This document shows, one piece after another, positions 36,024 through 45,016 of a stretch of 54,505 nucleotides of DNA. Position 1 is the first letter of the stretch, and each line of letters starts with the position of its first letter. The position numbers and the translations under genes were made by a program. The notes beneath the pieces are model-generated. The model searched no databases and was not told where the DNA came from. It saw only the letters and a list, made by a program, of their open reading frames with translations. Source of the stretch: Acholeplasmatales bacterium (lineage in GTDB: Bacteria; Bacillota_I; Bacilli_A; Acholeplasmatales; Anaeroplasmataceae); assembly GCA_017449215.1 (NCBI GenBank), contig JAFSJY010000084.1, forward strand, positions 1-54,505, read 5' to 3'.

Positions 36024-36487
36024 ATTAAAATCACCACCTAAAAATCGTTTATTTTATAATATTATATCACATATTTTTTAATAAAAAAATAATTTTGAAA
36101 ACTATGTAATTATCAAAATTCTATTTCTTGTTATTGTAACTTATATTTGTTAGTGTTAATTACTAGATAGCATTTCGAAATCATATCGAATTATACTTAG
36201 AAAAATGGCTTTAATATATTAAAAATTGCGTAGTCATGCAGTTTTTACCTGAATATAAGCCAAAATTTTTAAAAAATATTCATTTATTGGTGTGAATATT
36301 ACCGTATTTTGAATATAAGCTATTAAAAATCGTCTTATTTAAAGAAAATAAAATTAGTTAATCCCCAATTCATCTTCTTTCTAAAACAAATAAAAAAGCC
36401 AAAAAACGCCTGTTATATTTAGAGATTGAATCCAATTATAGTAAAAAATAGAAAGTTTTTTTTAAATACAGATAAAAAATTAAGGCG
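36024..36487. other. intergenic stretch without a gene
   Basis: 460 bp, very AT-rich. It holds an extended -10 for the kinase gene (36061-36069 on -) and one more ACTAGATAG...TCGAAAT motif (36160-36180). A TTTTTACCTGAATATAAG string at 36241 resembles ones near 32305 and 32705. No coding frame seen. Confidence 0.7.
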
Positions 36488-36518
36488 TAAAAAAAGAGCT
36501 ATAAATTAATATAGCTCA
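36488..36518 (-). terminator. intrinsic terminator
   Basis: On -: GAGCTATA (36517-36510) / TATAGCTC (36503-36496), then TTTTTTT. Confidence 0.88.
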
Positions 36519-36526
36519 CTTTTGTA

Positions 36527-37420
36527 TTATAAATCATCGTCTTCAATTCCAATTTGTAATTCTTCTTCAGGCGCTTCTTTAGCTTCTTCACTTGCTTCAG
36601 TTTCAGATTCTTCTGCTTCCTCATTTTCATCTGATTCCTCAGCCTCTTGGCTTTTCATTAAGGCCTCATATTCTTCCTTACTAATTGGATTGCCTTCCTC
36701 ATCAACATAAATCTCTCTAACATTTTCAGCCTCATCAGCTGCCTGTTGAGCTTCAGCCTCTAACCATTCCTTAGCTAGATCATCTGGATTTAAGAATGCG
36801 GCTAAATCAGAATCAAGGTCGATTGTAATAACATATTTTGGTTTTTCCTGTACCTGCTGTTGCTGAGCATTAACATTTTGCATAGCTAACTCTAATGCAT
36901 CACTGTTAATATCATCCTCATTAGTTCTAACTCTATTACCTAATCTTAGCTTTGCAAGCGTTACCTTTTTAAATACATAGAATCTTTTCTTTCTAGCAAA
37001 GCCAGTTAAAGTTAACCATTTGTTCTTTCTTTCTCTTGAGATGGCTTTTGCAACTACATCCTCACGATGAATGATATGATATTCAGATTCATGGTCACCT
37101 GCAACATAAATATCATCATCAACGAATTTAATAATTCTTCTAATTGCAAATTCATCTGCATCCTTGCTTACTGCATATAAAACAAAATCACCCTTTTGAA
37201 GTCTAGCAGGAGCTCTAAAGCATACTATATCTCCCTGTCTAAACATAGGCTTATTAATCGTTGAATCTAATACCTTATATTCTCCAACTAATCCACCTCT
37301 AACTCTATTGACAACAGTTTCCATACTGTGACGATCAAATTCAGGTTCATTCTCTAGGTTTTCTTCAGCTTCATTATTAACATTTTCTTCTTCATTTTTT
37401 TTCTTCTTATATGATGCCAT
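36527..37420 (-). CDS. signal-peptidase-like (S26/S24 fold) protein with acidic tail
   Basis: 297 residues. A charged N-terminus of about 30 residues is followed by a beta-rich core that looks like signal peptidase I: STINKPMFRQGDIVCFRAP, LQKGDFVLYAV, FAIRRIIKF, DDDIYVAGDHES. The serine of STINKP sits where the catalytic 'SM.P' serine would be, but the general base position reads RR and not Lys or His, and there is no membrane anchor, so protease activity is doubtful. From about 200 the protein becomes very acidic (Glu/Ala-rich) to the end. Own promoter (37458-37486), own terminator. Function unknown. Confidence 0.65.
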   Translation of the reverse strand: MASYKKKKNEEENVNNEAEENLENEPEFDRHSMETVVNRVRGGLVGEYKVLDSTINKPMFRQGDIVCFRAPARLQKGDFVLYAVSKDADEFAIRRIIKFVDDDIYVAGDHESEYHIIHREDVVAKAISRERKNKWLTLTGFARKKRFYVFKKVTLAKLRLGNRVRTNEDDINSDALELAMQNVNAQQQQVQEKPKYVITIDLDSDLAAFLNPDDLAKEWLEAEAQQAADEAENVREIYVDEEGNPISKEEYEALMKSQEAEESDENEEAEESETEASEEAKEAPEEELQIGIEDDDL

Positions 37421-37457
37421 AATAAAATCACCCTTTGAAAAGTAAATCTATACATTA

Positions 37458-37486
37458 ATTATAAATTGAAATGATACAAATTTCAA
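37458..37486 (-). promoter_or_regulatory. promoter of the signal-peptidase-like gene
   Basis: On -: TTGAAA (37486-37481), 17-bp spacer, TATAAT (37463-37458). Confidence 0.7.
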
Positions 37487-37510
37487 GTATTAGTACATTC
37501 TCACATCTTA

Positions 37511-37543
37511 TGGAAAAAGAAAAGGAAATCATAAGATTTCCAA
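37511..37543 (-). terminator. intrinsic terminator of parEC
   Basis: On -: GGAAATC-TTAT-GATTTCC, then TTTTCTTTTT. Confidence 0.88.
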
Positions 37544-37548
37544 TTCAT

Positions 37549-40275
37549 TTAATTATTATCATCATCGAATAATGATATCTTAGTATATTTTATTTTTTCG
37601 TTCTTTTTATCTTCGGTATCACTATTTTCACTAACAGATGGAGTAATAGGCTTACCAGTTTCCTTAGCTAATATAGCATCTAATTCATCGAAGATATTAC
37701 CTTGCTTTTCACTCTTTGGAGTTAAAATAGGCTTTTCATCAGCTAAATCATCATATGAATCAAATACAGTAAGTGGAGCAGCTTCCTCTAAATATTCAGG
37801 ACTTGGAGCTACATCTGGCTTTGAAGGCTCTTTAATTAATAGCTTTAATAATTCACTTAAGCCTTCAATATTAGTTTCAATCTGCTTACCTGAATCAGAT
37901 ACATTATATTTTAATGAGAATGCATCTATTTGATCATTACCATTCTTATATACTAAATAGATAGGAACATTTTCCTTATATTGATTTGGAGTAAGCTTTT
38001 CAGCATCAATTACCTGATATGGATTAGCCTTTACACTCTTAATAATTCTTTGACCAGCTCTTGATCTCTTTGTTAATATAACATCCTCAACCTTCATACG
38101 CTTAACTGTATTTCTAGATGTTACAACAACAAAGTCATCATTCTTATTAGTATAAATAGCACTTACTACATAATCATTCTTCTTTAATGTAATACCCTTA
38201 ACACCACCAGCATTTGTTCCATATAATGCAACATCAGTTGCTCTAAAACGTAATGCCTCTGCGTCATGTGTAAACATCATTATTTCAAGTGGGTCCTTAA
38301 TAATATCTGTAGCTACTAGCTCATCATCAGATGCTAGCTTCATAGCTCTAACTGGCTTAGTATATCTAGATACCTGGAATTGATTTAATAATGTTTGCTT
38401 AATAGCACCCTGCTTAGTTACCAATAATACCTGCTTACCCTCATCAAAGCTTGATAAGCAATATACAGATACAAACTTTTCCTTAGGTGCTGTAGTTACA
38501 ATTGTAGAAATAAATGTACCTACATCCTTAAATTTAGCCTCAGGAATCTTATAAACTGGTAAATAAATGAAATTACCTAATGTAGTAAAGATTAATAATG
38601 TATCTAGTGTAGATACCTCATGTAAATAAAGTACTGAGTCATCCTGCTTTAATCCATTTACCTTAGCTGCATTATATGCCTTAAGATTAGTTCTCTTTAA
38701 ATAACCATCTCTTGAAATACATACCATAACCTGCTCACGAGAGATTAAATCAGTTTCATCAATCTTAATATTAGCATTTTCATCCTTAATTTCAGTTTTT
38801 CTAGGTGTAGGTAAGGCTTCATTCATATCCTTTAATTCTGCCTTGATAACCTTTAATAATTCTTTTTGAGAAGATAAGATTCTATTAAATCTTTCAATTG
38901 CCTTAGTTAATTCAGCGAACTCTGCCTTTAACGCTTCAATATCTTGATTTGTTAAAGAGTATAGACGCATCATAACGATAGCCTCAGCTTGTTCTGGTGT
39001 AAATCCAAATTGATTTACTAAGTTTACAATAGAATCAGCCTTATTTTTAGATGCTCTAATTGTCTTAATGACCTCATCGACAATATCAATCATCTTCATT
39101 AAGCCTTCAACTATATGTAATCTCTTCTTAGCCTTAGCTAAATCATAATTAGTACGATTAGTAATTACATCCTTTTGATGAGCAATATAAGCATCTAAAA
39201 TAGGTAATACGCCTAATCTCATTGGGCGTCTATCACAAATAGATACCATATTGTAATTGATGTTTGCTTGTAAATCAGTATTCTTAAAGAAATAGTTAAT
39301 AATTGCCTCTGGATTTGCATCCTTCTTTAAATCAACTGCGATTCTTAAACCATCTCTACCAGATTCATCTCTTACCTCAGCCACATCAGGAAGCTTTCCA
39401 TCAATCTTAAGCTGAGTCATTCTTTCTACTGTCTTAGATTTAAATGTATCATAAGGAATTTCAGTGATAACAATTCTCTTATTACCATTTGCCATTTCCT
39501 CAATGTTATATCTAGATCTAACAGTTACTGTACCACTACCTGTTAGGAATGCTTCTCTAATACCATCACGACCCATAATAATACCACCTGTAGGGAAGTC
39601 AGGTCCTGGCATTATTTCTAACAATTCATCAATTGTCATTTCTGGATTATCAATTCTTGCAATAATAGCATTTACTACTTCATTTAAGTTATGAGTAGGA
39701 ATGTATGTTGCATAACCAGATGAAATACCCATAGCACCATTAACTAATAGGTTAGGGAACTTACCTGGTAATACAGTTGGTTCAACCTCTTCTTCATCGA
39801 AGTTTGGAATGAATGGAACTGTATTTTTATCAATATCCATTAATAGGAAATCCGCATTCTTTGATAATCTTGTTTCAGTATAACGCATTGCCGCAGGTCC
39901 ATCACCATCGATAGAACCATTGTTACCATGCATATCAATTAGCTCAACGCCCATCTTCCAGCTTTGAGACATTCTTACTAATGCTTCATAAATTGATGAG
40001 TCACCATGTGGGTGATACTTACCCATTACTTCACCAACGATACGTGCTGACTTTTTATATTGAGCAGTTGATGTAACCTTTAAGGCATGCATACCATATA
40101 AAATTCTTCTTTGAACAGGCTTTAAACCATCTCTAATATCAGGGATAGCTCTTTCTTGAATGATATATTTAGAATATCTACCAAATCTATCACCAACAAC
40201 CTCTTCTAGCTTACATTCTTCAAATTTTTCATTTAAGAAAACATCTAATTTCTTTGAAAGTGGTGCCTTTGCCAT
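37549..40275 (-). CDS. parC: DNA topoisomerase IV subunit A
   Basis: DNA cleavage and religation subunit that separates daughter chromosomes. 908 residues, about 100 longer than usual because of an Asp/Glu/Pro-rich tail from about 830. It is ParC and not GyrA: MSQSWKMGVELIDMHGNNGSIDGDGPAAMRYTETRL, with catalytic Tyr132. The quinolone region reads HPHGDSSIYEA with Ser93 and Glu97, the wild-type pattern. The partner parE ends one base before its start (GAGGAGGAATAATATG). The DNA-wrapping C-terminal domain has only loosely conserved blades. Confidence 0.95.
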   Translation of the reverse strand: MAKAPLSKKLDVFLNEKFEECKLEEVVGDRFGRYSKYIIQERAIPDIRDGLKPVQRRILYGMHALKVTSTAQYKKSARIVGEVMGKYHPHGDSSIYEALVRMSQSWKMGVELIDMHGNNGSIDGDGPAAMRYTETRLSKNADFLLMDIDKNTVPFIPNFDEEEVEPTVLPGKFPNLLVNGAMGISSGYATYIPTHNLNEVVNAIIARIDNPEMTIDELLEIMPGPDFPTGGIIMGRDGIREAFLTGSGTVTVRSRYNIEEMANGNKRIVITEIPYDTFKSKTVERMTQLKIDGKLPDVAEVRDESGRDGLRIAVDLKKDANPEAIINYFFKNTDLQANINYNMVSICDRRPMRLGVLPILDAYIAHQKDVITNRTNYDLAKAKKRLHIVEGLMKMIDIVDEVIKTIRASKNKADSIVNLVNQFGFTPEQAEAIVMMRLYSLTNQDIEALKAEFAELTKAIERFNRILSSQKELLKVIKAELKDMNEALPTPRKTEIKDENANIKIDETDLISREQVMVCISRDGYLKRTNLKAYNAAKVNGLKQDDSVLYLHEVSTLDTLLIFTTLGNFIYLPVYKIPEAKFKDVGTFISTIVTTAPKEKFVSVYCLSSFDEGKQVLLVTKQGAIKQTLLNQFQVSRYTKPVRAMKLASDDELVATDIIKDPLEIMMFTHDAEALRFRATDVALYGTNAGGVKGITLKKNDYVVSAIYTNKNDDFVVVTSRNTVKRMKVEDVILTKRSRAGQRIIKSVKANPYQVIDAEKLTPNQYKENVPIYLVYKNGNDQIDAFSLKYNVSDSGKQIETNIEGLSELLKLLIKEPSKPDVAPSPEYLEEAAPLTVFDSYDDLADEKPILTPKSEKQGNIFDELDAILAKETGKPITPSVSENSDTEDKKNEKIKYTKISLFDDDNN

Positions 40276-40276
40276 A

Positions 40277-42202
40277 TTATTCCTCCTCCAAAGTAAATGA
40301 TACGTGGTTTTCTAACCAATCACGACGTCTTGCAGAATCTGAACCCATTAGTATTTCAATTTGAGATTCAGCTTCAGTCATATCCTCTAATTTTACCTGA
40401 ACTAAAGTTCTAGTTTCAGGATTCATAGTAGTTTCCCATAATTGTTCAGCATTCATCTCACCAAGTCCCTTATATCTTTGGATTATAGTTTGACACTTAG
40501 CTTCAGCAACTAGCTTATCCTTTTCTTCAATACTCCAAGCGTATTTAATTTCTTCCTTCTTACCACGTTTAGTAACCTTAAATAAAGGTGGCATAGCTAC
40601 ATAAACTCTACCATCTTCAATTAATGGTCTCATGTATCTAAAGAAGAATGTTAATAATAATACCTGAATATGAGCACCATCATCATCGGCATCGGTCATG
40701 ATAATGATTTTCTTATAATTACATTTCTTTAAATCAAAATTAACACCATAATCAGCACCAATTGTATAAATCATTGTTGCGATTTCTTCATTCTTTAATG
40801 CTGATTCAGCATTTGCCTTTTCAGTATTTAATACCTTACCTCTTAATGGAAGGATTGCTTGATATCTTCTATCTCTACCTTGCTTTGCAGAACCACCGGC
40901 AGAATCACCCTCTACTAGATATAATTCATTAATATCCTTATTCTTTTCAGATGTAGGAGCTAGCTTTGCAGAAATATTCTTTTCTCCCTTATCCTTCTTA
41001 TCCATACGAGCCTGCTCACGAGCCTTTCTAGCTTGCTCACGAGCTTGTGCTTCCTTTAATGCTTTAGCAACAATAGAGTTTGCAACCTCTTTATTTTCAA
41101 CTAAGAAATAAGAAAGCTTTTCAGTTAATACTGCATCAACTGCATTCTTAGCAGCAGGAGTACCAAGCTTACCCTTGGTTTGTCCTTCGAATTCAAGAAT
41201 CTTTTCACCAATTCTTACTGATACAATTGCAGTTAAGCCTGCTCTAATATCAGCACCCTCTAATTGGTCCTTATCCTTAATTAATCTTGTACTATGAGCA
41301 TAATCATTAAATGCCTTAGTTAAAGCACTCTTAAATCCAGTAACATGTGAACCACCATCAGTAGTTTTAACATTGTTAACAAATGAACCAATTACCTCTG
41401 TATAAGAATCAACGAATTGAAGTGCAACCTCAACCTCAATCTTTTCTTTAGTATCAGGAACATCATAGACACCTTCAAAATATGCAACTGGATGAGTAGG
41501 CTTCTTACCCATATTCATAAATGTTACATATTCAGAAATACCATTTTCATAAACAAATGATTCTTCCTTCTTACTTCTCTTATCTTTTAAAGTCATTTTT
41601 AAGTTCTTGATTAAAAATGCACTTTCTCTAATTCTATTTTTAATAGTGTCATAATTATATACAGTTGTAGTAAAAATCATTGGATCTGGTTTGAATGTAA
41701 CTGTAGTACCAGTTCTTCTAGTTGTACCAATTTCCTTAACAGGAGATACATCCTTACCACCATTTTCAAATCTCATAGTATGAATCTTACCATCTCTATA
41801 TGAAGTTACCTCCATATATGTAGATAAGGCATTAACAACAGATGCACCTACACCATGTGTACCACCTGATGTCTTATATCCATTACCACCGAACTTACCA
41901 CCAGCATTAAGCTTAGTATAAATAATTTCCATAGTATTTTTACCAGTCGCGTGCATACCACAAGGTACACCACGTCCTGAGTCCTCTACAGTTATGGAAT
42001 TATCCTCATTAATTGTAATAACTATCTCTCTACCATATCCTGCTAAGGCTTCATCTACTGAGTTATCTACTATTTCCCAAACTAAATGATGTAATCCTCT
42101 TTCATCAGTTGAACCGATGTACATACCTGGTCTTTTTCTAACGTGTTCAAGACCTTCTAGGACTTGTATGGATTCGTCATTATAAGCAGCTTCCTTTGCC
42201 AT
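40277..42202 (-). CDS. parE: DNA topoisomerase IV subunit B
   Basis: ATPase subunit of topoisomerase IV. 641 residues. Motifs: VRKRPGMYIGSTDERGLHHLVWEIVDNSVDEA, GRGVPCGMH, GGKFGGNGYKTSGGTHGVGASVVNALS, and the TOPRIM domain ELYLVEGDSAGGSAKQGRDRR and MTDADDDGAHIQVLLLTFFFRYM. 'AHIQVLLLTFF' and the C-terminal ARRRDWLENHVSFTLEEE mark ParE and exclude GyrB. GGGAGG RBS. A 19-bp palindrome lies directly before it. Divergent from plsY, the same order as in Bacillus. Confidence 0.96.
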   Translation of the reverse strand: MAKEAAYNDESIQVLEGLEHVRKRPGMYIGSTDERGLHHLVWEIVDNSVDEALAGYGREIVITINEDNSITVEDSGRGVPCGMHATGKNTMEIIYTKLNAGGKFGGNGYKTSGGTHGVGASVVNALSTYMEVTSYRDGKIHTMRFENGGKDVSPVKEIGTTRRTGTTVTFKPDPMIFTTTVYNYDTIKNRIRESAFLIKNLKMTLKDKRSKKEESFVYENGISEYVTFMNMGKKPTHPVAYFEGVYDVPDTKEKIEVEVALQFVDSYTEVIGSFVNNVKTTDGGSHVTGFKSALTKAFNDYAHSTRLIKDKDQLEGADIRAGLTAIVSVRIGEKILEFEGQTKGKLGTPAAKNAVDAVLTEKLSYFLVENKEVANSIVAKALKEAQAREQARKAREQARMDKKDKGEKNISAKLAPTSEKNKDINELYLVEGDSAGGSAKQGRDRRYQAILPLRGKVLNTEKANAESALKNEEIATMIYTIGADYGVNFDLKKCNYKKIIIMTDADDDGAHIQVLLLTFFFRYMRPLIEDGRVYVAMPPLFKVTKRGKKEEIKYAWSIEEKDKLVAEAKCQTIIQRYKGLGEMNAEQLWETTMNPETRTLVQVKLEDMTEAESQIEILMGSDSARRRDWLENHVSFTLEEE

Positions 42203-42214
42203 TTTATCCCTCCC

Positions 42215-42233
42215 ATTTAAGTATTACTTAAAT
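42215..42233 (-). promoter_or_regulatory. perfect palindrome upstream of parE
   Basis: ATTTAAGTA-T-TACTTAAAT, 9-bp arms, directly upstream of the parE RBS (42208-42214). Operator-like, but no regulator is known here. Confidence 0.45.
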
Positions 42234-42421
42234 AATTGAAAATATATTAAACATATTCATTTCCCAAAAAATGTAATATTAAAAACACTTTCATACTATT
42301 TTATGATAACAAAATCTATATTTTTATTCAATAAAACAAGCCTACAAATCAATAAGTTTTTGTTATGAAATAATATAATTTCATAAGTTTTATTTATCAT
42401 TCCTAATTATACTCTTTTTGT

Positions 42422-42450
42422 TTGATTATTAGACTATTATAGTATATAAT
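42422..42450 (+). promoter_or_regulatory. plsY promoter
   Basis: TTGATT (42422-42427), 17-bp spacer, TATAAT (42445-42450). Confidence 0.8.
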
Positions 42451-42477
42451 AACTATGTTTAAAGGGAGGGTTTATCT

Positions 42478-43236
42478 ATGTTTTTAACTTCAAACTCTGT
42501 GTATGAAATATTGATAGCCATCGGATTATTGATGTCATCATACATTATAGGTTCAATCCCGTTCGGTGTAGTACTAGGTAAAGCAATTTGTAAAATTGAT
42601 ATAAGAGAGCATGGCTCTAAAAATATAGGATCAACAAACGCAATTAGAGTTTTAGGAAAAAAGGTTGGTTTCCTAATATTCTTCTGTGATGTATTAAAGG
42701 GTATGGTTGTAATTCTTATTGTAAGAATCCTACACGCTACTGGTGTATTCTATAATGAACCAGTTATTACCACATCATATAATTTAGACTTATTATTATA
42801 TGGTGCCGCAGCTATAATTGGTCATAGCTTCCCAATCTTCTTAAATTTCAAGGGTGGAAAGGGAGTAGCTACATCACTTGGTGTTATTACATTAGTATGT
42901 CCAATCGCTGCAGCATTATGCTTAATAGCATTTGCTATTACATTATATACAACAGGTTATGTATCATTATCTTCTACATTTGCAACTCTAACAGTAACTA
43001 TTACAGTTTGGGTTTTCCATTTTGTAGGATTAGGGCCTGATGCAAATCCTATCCTAGTTTATTTATTAGGTGAACAGCATTTAGTGACAGTTATATTAAT
43101 TTCTACTATTGCATTATTAATAATCGTAAAACATAGAAAGAATTATGTAAGATTATTAAATGGTACAGAAAATAATTTTAAGAAAGCAAAATTAGAAAAG
43201 AAAAAGCAATTAGAAAACGAAAGCCAAGCAAATTAA
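42478..43236 (+). CDS. plsY: glycerol-3-phosphate acyltransferase PlsY
   Basis: Transfers an acyl group from acyl-phosphate to glycerol 3-phosphate at the membrane. 252 residues, about 50 longer than usual through an insertion and a Lys-rich C-terminal tail. Family motifs: GSIPFGVVLGK, HGSKNIGSTNAIRVLG and GHSFPIFLNFKGGKGVATS. Five or so transmembrane helices. GGGAGGG RBS. It feeds the acyltransferase PlsC encoded at 8254. Confidence 0.95.
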   Translation: MFLTSNSVYEILIAIGLLMSSYIIGSIPFGVVLGKAICKIDIREHGSKNIGSTNAIRVLGKKVGFLIFFCDVLKGMVVILIVRILHATGVFYNEPVITTSYNLDLLLYGAAAIIGHSFPIFLNFKGGKGVATSLGVITLVCPIAAALCLIAFAITLYTTGYVSLSSTFATLTVTITVWVFHFVGLGPDANPILVYLLGEQHLVTVILISTIALLIIVKHRKNYVRLLNGTENNFKKAKLEKKKQLENESQAN

Positions 43237-43250
43237 TGCTTGGCCTTTTG
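43223..43250 (+). terminator. intrinsic terminator of plsY
   Basis: GCCAAGCA/TGCTTGGC; the stop codon is in the loop; CTTTTG follows. Confidence 0.85.
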
Positions 43251-43261
43251 TATCAAGTCAA

Positions 43262-43290
43262 AAAAATAACGGTCACAAAAGTGTGACCGT
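43262..43290 (-). terminator. intrinsic terminator of the ferredoxin gene
   Basis: On -: ACGGTCAC (43290-43283)/GTGACCGT, then TATTTTTTT. Confidence 0.9.
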
Positions 43291-43301
43291 TTATTTCCGT
43301 A

Positions 43302-43472
43302 TTATTCTTCTACGATTGCGTCAACTGGACATACACCTTGGCATGCACCACAGTCAATACATACATCAGCATCGATACGAGAAACATCTTCTACTGTAAT
43401 TGCTGAAACTGGGCACTCACCAGCACATGCTCCACAACCAATACAAGCATCTTCTTGAACTTTTCTAGGCAT
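43302..43472 (-). CDS. 2[4Fe-4S] ferredoxin
   Basis: 56 residues starting [20 protein letters not shown]. Two CxxCxxCxxxCP motifs ([12 protein letters not shown] and [12 protein letters not shown]) bind two 4Fe-4S clusters, so this is a clostridial-type electron carrier. The RBS AAAGGAGG is seven to eight bases before the ATG. Own promoter 43532-43504 on - and own terminator. A partner oxidoreductase is not in this window. Too short for many ORF calls. Confidence 0.97.
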   Translation of the reverse strand: MPRKVQEDACIGCGACAGECPVSAITVEDVSRIDADVCIDCGACQGVCPVDAIVEE

Positions 43473-43503
43473 TTTAAATTCCTCCTTTGTGGTTTGTATC
43501 TAC

Positions 43504-43532
43504 AATATAACACTAAAAAATAAATTTGTCTA
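43504..43532 (-). promoter_or_regulatory. ferredoxin promoter
   Basis: On -: TAGACA (43532-43527), 17-bp spacer, extended -10 TGT-TATATT (43512-43504). Confidence 0.65.
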
Positions 43533-43623
43533 TACATTAACAATCACTTTTGAAAAGATTAGTTTTCACTAACTTTTTGTAAGTTATTACTAACATTTAT
43601 TATATAAAGAGTACAATTTTCTA

Positions 43624-43652
43624 TTGAATTTTAAAGATATAAATAGTAAAAT
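43624..43652 (+). promoter_or_regulatory. yneF promoter
   Basis: TTGAAT (43624-43629), 17-bp spacer, TAAAAT (43647-43652). Confidence 0.6.
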
Positions 43653-43682
43653 AATATCGATTTTATTTAAGGGAGAAATAGT

Positions 43683-43955
43683 ATGATTTTATCAATGACA
43701 CTTGAAATTTGGCAATTCATCATTATCTTACTTTTAGTTTTAATAATCGCTGCTATTGCAACATTCTTCATCACAAGAAAGATTTTCGCAAATCAATTAA
43801 AGAAGAACCCACCTGTTAGCGAGGCAATGATTCGTGCAATGATGACTCAAATGGGTAGAACACCATCTGAAAAGCAAGTTAGAGCCGTTATGCGTTCTAT
43901 GGAAGATGAAAAAACTAAGGAAGAAAGAGCAAAGAAAGCTGCTAAAAATAAGTAA
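43683..43955 (+). CDS. yneF: YneF family (UPF0154) membrane protein
   Basis: 90 residues. One N-terminal helix (about 8-31), then FFITRKIFANQLKKNPPVSEAMIRAMMTQMGRTPSEKQVRAVMRSM, the family signature 'KNPPI.E.M...MM.QMG..PS.K'. C-terminal Lys/Glu-rich tail. Function unknown in all species, widespread in Bacilli. GGGAGAA RBS. Single gene between promoter and terminator. Confidence 0.9.
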   Translation: MILSMTLEIWQFIIILLLVLIIAAIATFFITRKIFANQLKKNPPVSEAMIRAMMTQMGRTPSEKQVRAVMRSMEDEKTKEERAKKAAKNK

Positions 43956-43963
43956 TATCAAAA

Positions 43964-43996
43964 AAGTCTTGAAAATTTTCAAGGCTTCTTTTTTTA
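43964..43996 (+). terminator. intrinsic terminator of yneF
   Basis: AAGTCTTGAAAA/TTTTCAAGGCTT, then CTTTTTTTA. Confidence 0.88.
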
Positions 43997-44118
43997 TTCG
44001 GACAATAGTTTCTATTTTGTTTCGATATTTTGGACTAATTCTTCAAAAAGCGTTTTCTTTTGCGCACATATATGATAAAATAAACATATATTTATGGTTC
44101 GAATTGGAGGACAGAAAA

Positions 44119-44997
44119 ATGAAAATTAAAAGAATAAGCGGAATTTTAATTGGTACTTCTGCTATTTTAGTTAGTGCAGTTACATTAACTTCTTGTGGTG
44201 GCGAAAGTATTAGTTTTAAGAGCTATAAAACAGAATCAACTAAAGAAGAATTTGAAAAGGCTTATGATAGCTTTATAGAAGAAAAAAAGACTACAGGTTA
44301 TGATTTAACAGTTGGAAATACCGCCGAAAGAAGTGAAAAGAGTGATGATTATGAAGCTACATCTAAGGTTTCAAAAACTCATATCGAGACTTATGATGCA
44401 ATCACATCTGTTCTATATACTTATGATGATGTAGATAATTCATCTAAATCACCATTAAGTTCATCAACTGAAACTGGTAAAGTAGAGAAGATTTATCAAA
44501 CTAATGATGGTTTAAATACTATTATTAATTTAACAAAAGGTACTTATACTTCATTAGCTTATAATGCTTCTGCAGCTAAGACTAGAACATCAAGTGTAAA
44601 CTTTAATTACTATGCTGATTATTATTCTTTAGTTGATACAACTAATGAAGCATATTCAGCTAAATATTATAAGGATGATTCAGTATATACAGTCGTAGTA
44701 TCTTATGATTTATCAAAGGATGCCAATAAGGAAACTACAACTAATGATGTTAAGGTTACTAAATCTGAAGCTTCTTATGAGTTAACACTTCAATTCTATG
44801 GTGTTGATTCAGAATACTTCATTGGCTATAAGAAAGATGAAAAATATACATTATCAACTGCTACTGGTTCTAAAACAACTACATCTAAAATAGTAAATAA
44901 CATATCAAGCTATGCTAGATTATTTACAGTTAAGCAATCAATCGATTTATTCGATTTAACAAAATACAAAAAAGACTATAGTGGATATGTAGAATAA
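44119..44997 (+). CDS. lipoprotein, unknown function (copy 1)
   Basis: 292 residues from ATG 44119, which follows TTGGAGG; upstream in-frame ATGs overlap yneF and its terminator. Signal peptide: Lys/Arg-rich start, hydrophobic core, then the lipobox LTSCGG with the lipidated Cys. The rest is Ser/Thr/Lys/Tyr/Asp-rich and seems a secreted beta-rich domain, with no enzyme motif. The next gene has the same architecture: signal, short charged linker, TYTTE-like region, YDA.TS.L / Y..D near the middle, YYxYNNVYT-like segment, and a C-terminal ...S.IDL..Y. Together they look like a tandem pair. Confidence 0.85.
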   Translation: MKIKRISGILIGTSAILVSAVTLTSCGGESISFKSYKTESTKEEFEKAYDSFIEEKKTTGYDLTVGNTAERSEKSDDYEATSKVSKTHIETYDAITSVLYTYDDVDNSSKSPLSSSTETGKVEKIYQTNDGLNTIINLTKGTYTSLAYNASAAKTRTSSVNFNYYADYYSLVDTTNEAYSAKYYKDDSVYTVVVSYDLSKDANKETTTNDVKVTKSEASYELTLQFYGVDSEYFIGYKKDEKYTLSTATGSKTTTSKIVNNISSYARLFTVKQSIDLFDLTKYKKDYSGYVE

Positions 44998-45016
44998 TAG
45001 GTGGAGGTATAAGAAT

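Noticed and set aside
36522-36710. Serine-rich frame on + opposite the acidic tail
   Set aside because: Shadow of the Glu/Ser-rich coding sequence on the - strand.
37549-42202. Gyrase subunits GyrA/GyrB
   Set aside because: MHGNNGSIDGD and AHIQVLLLTFF are ParC and ParE forms, and plsY next door is the usual parEC neighbour.
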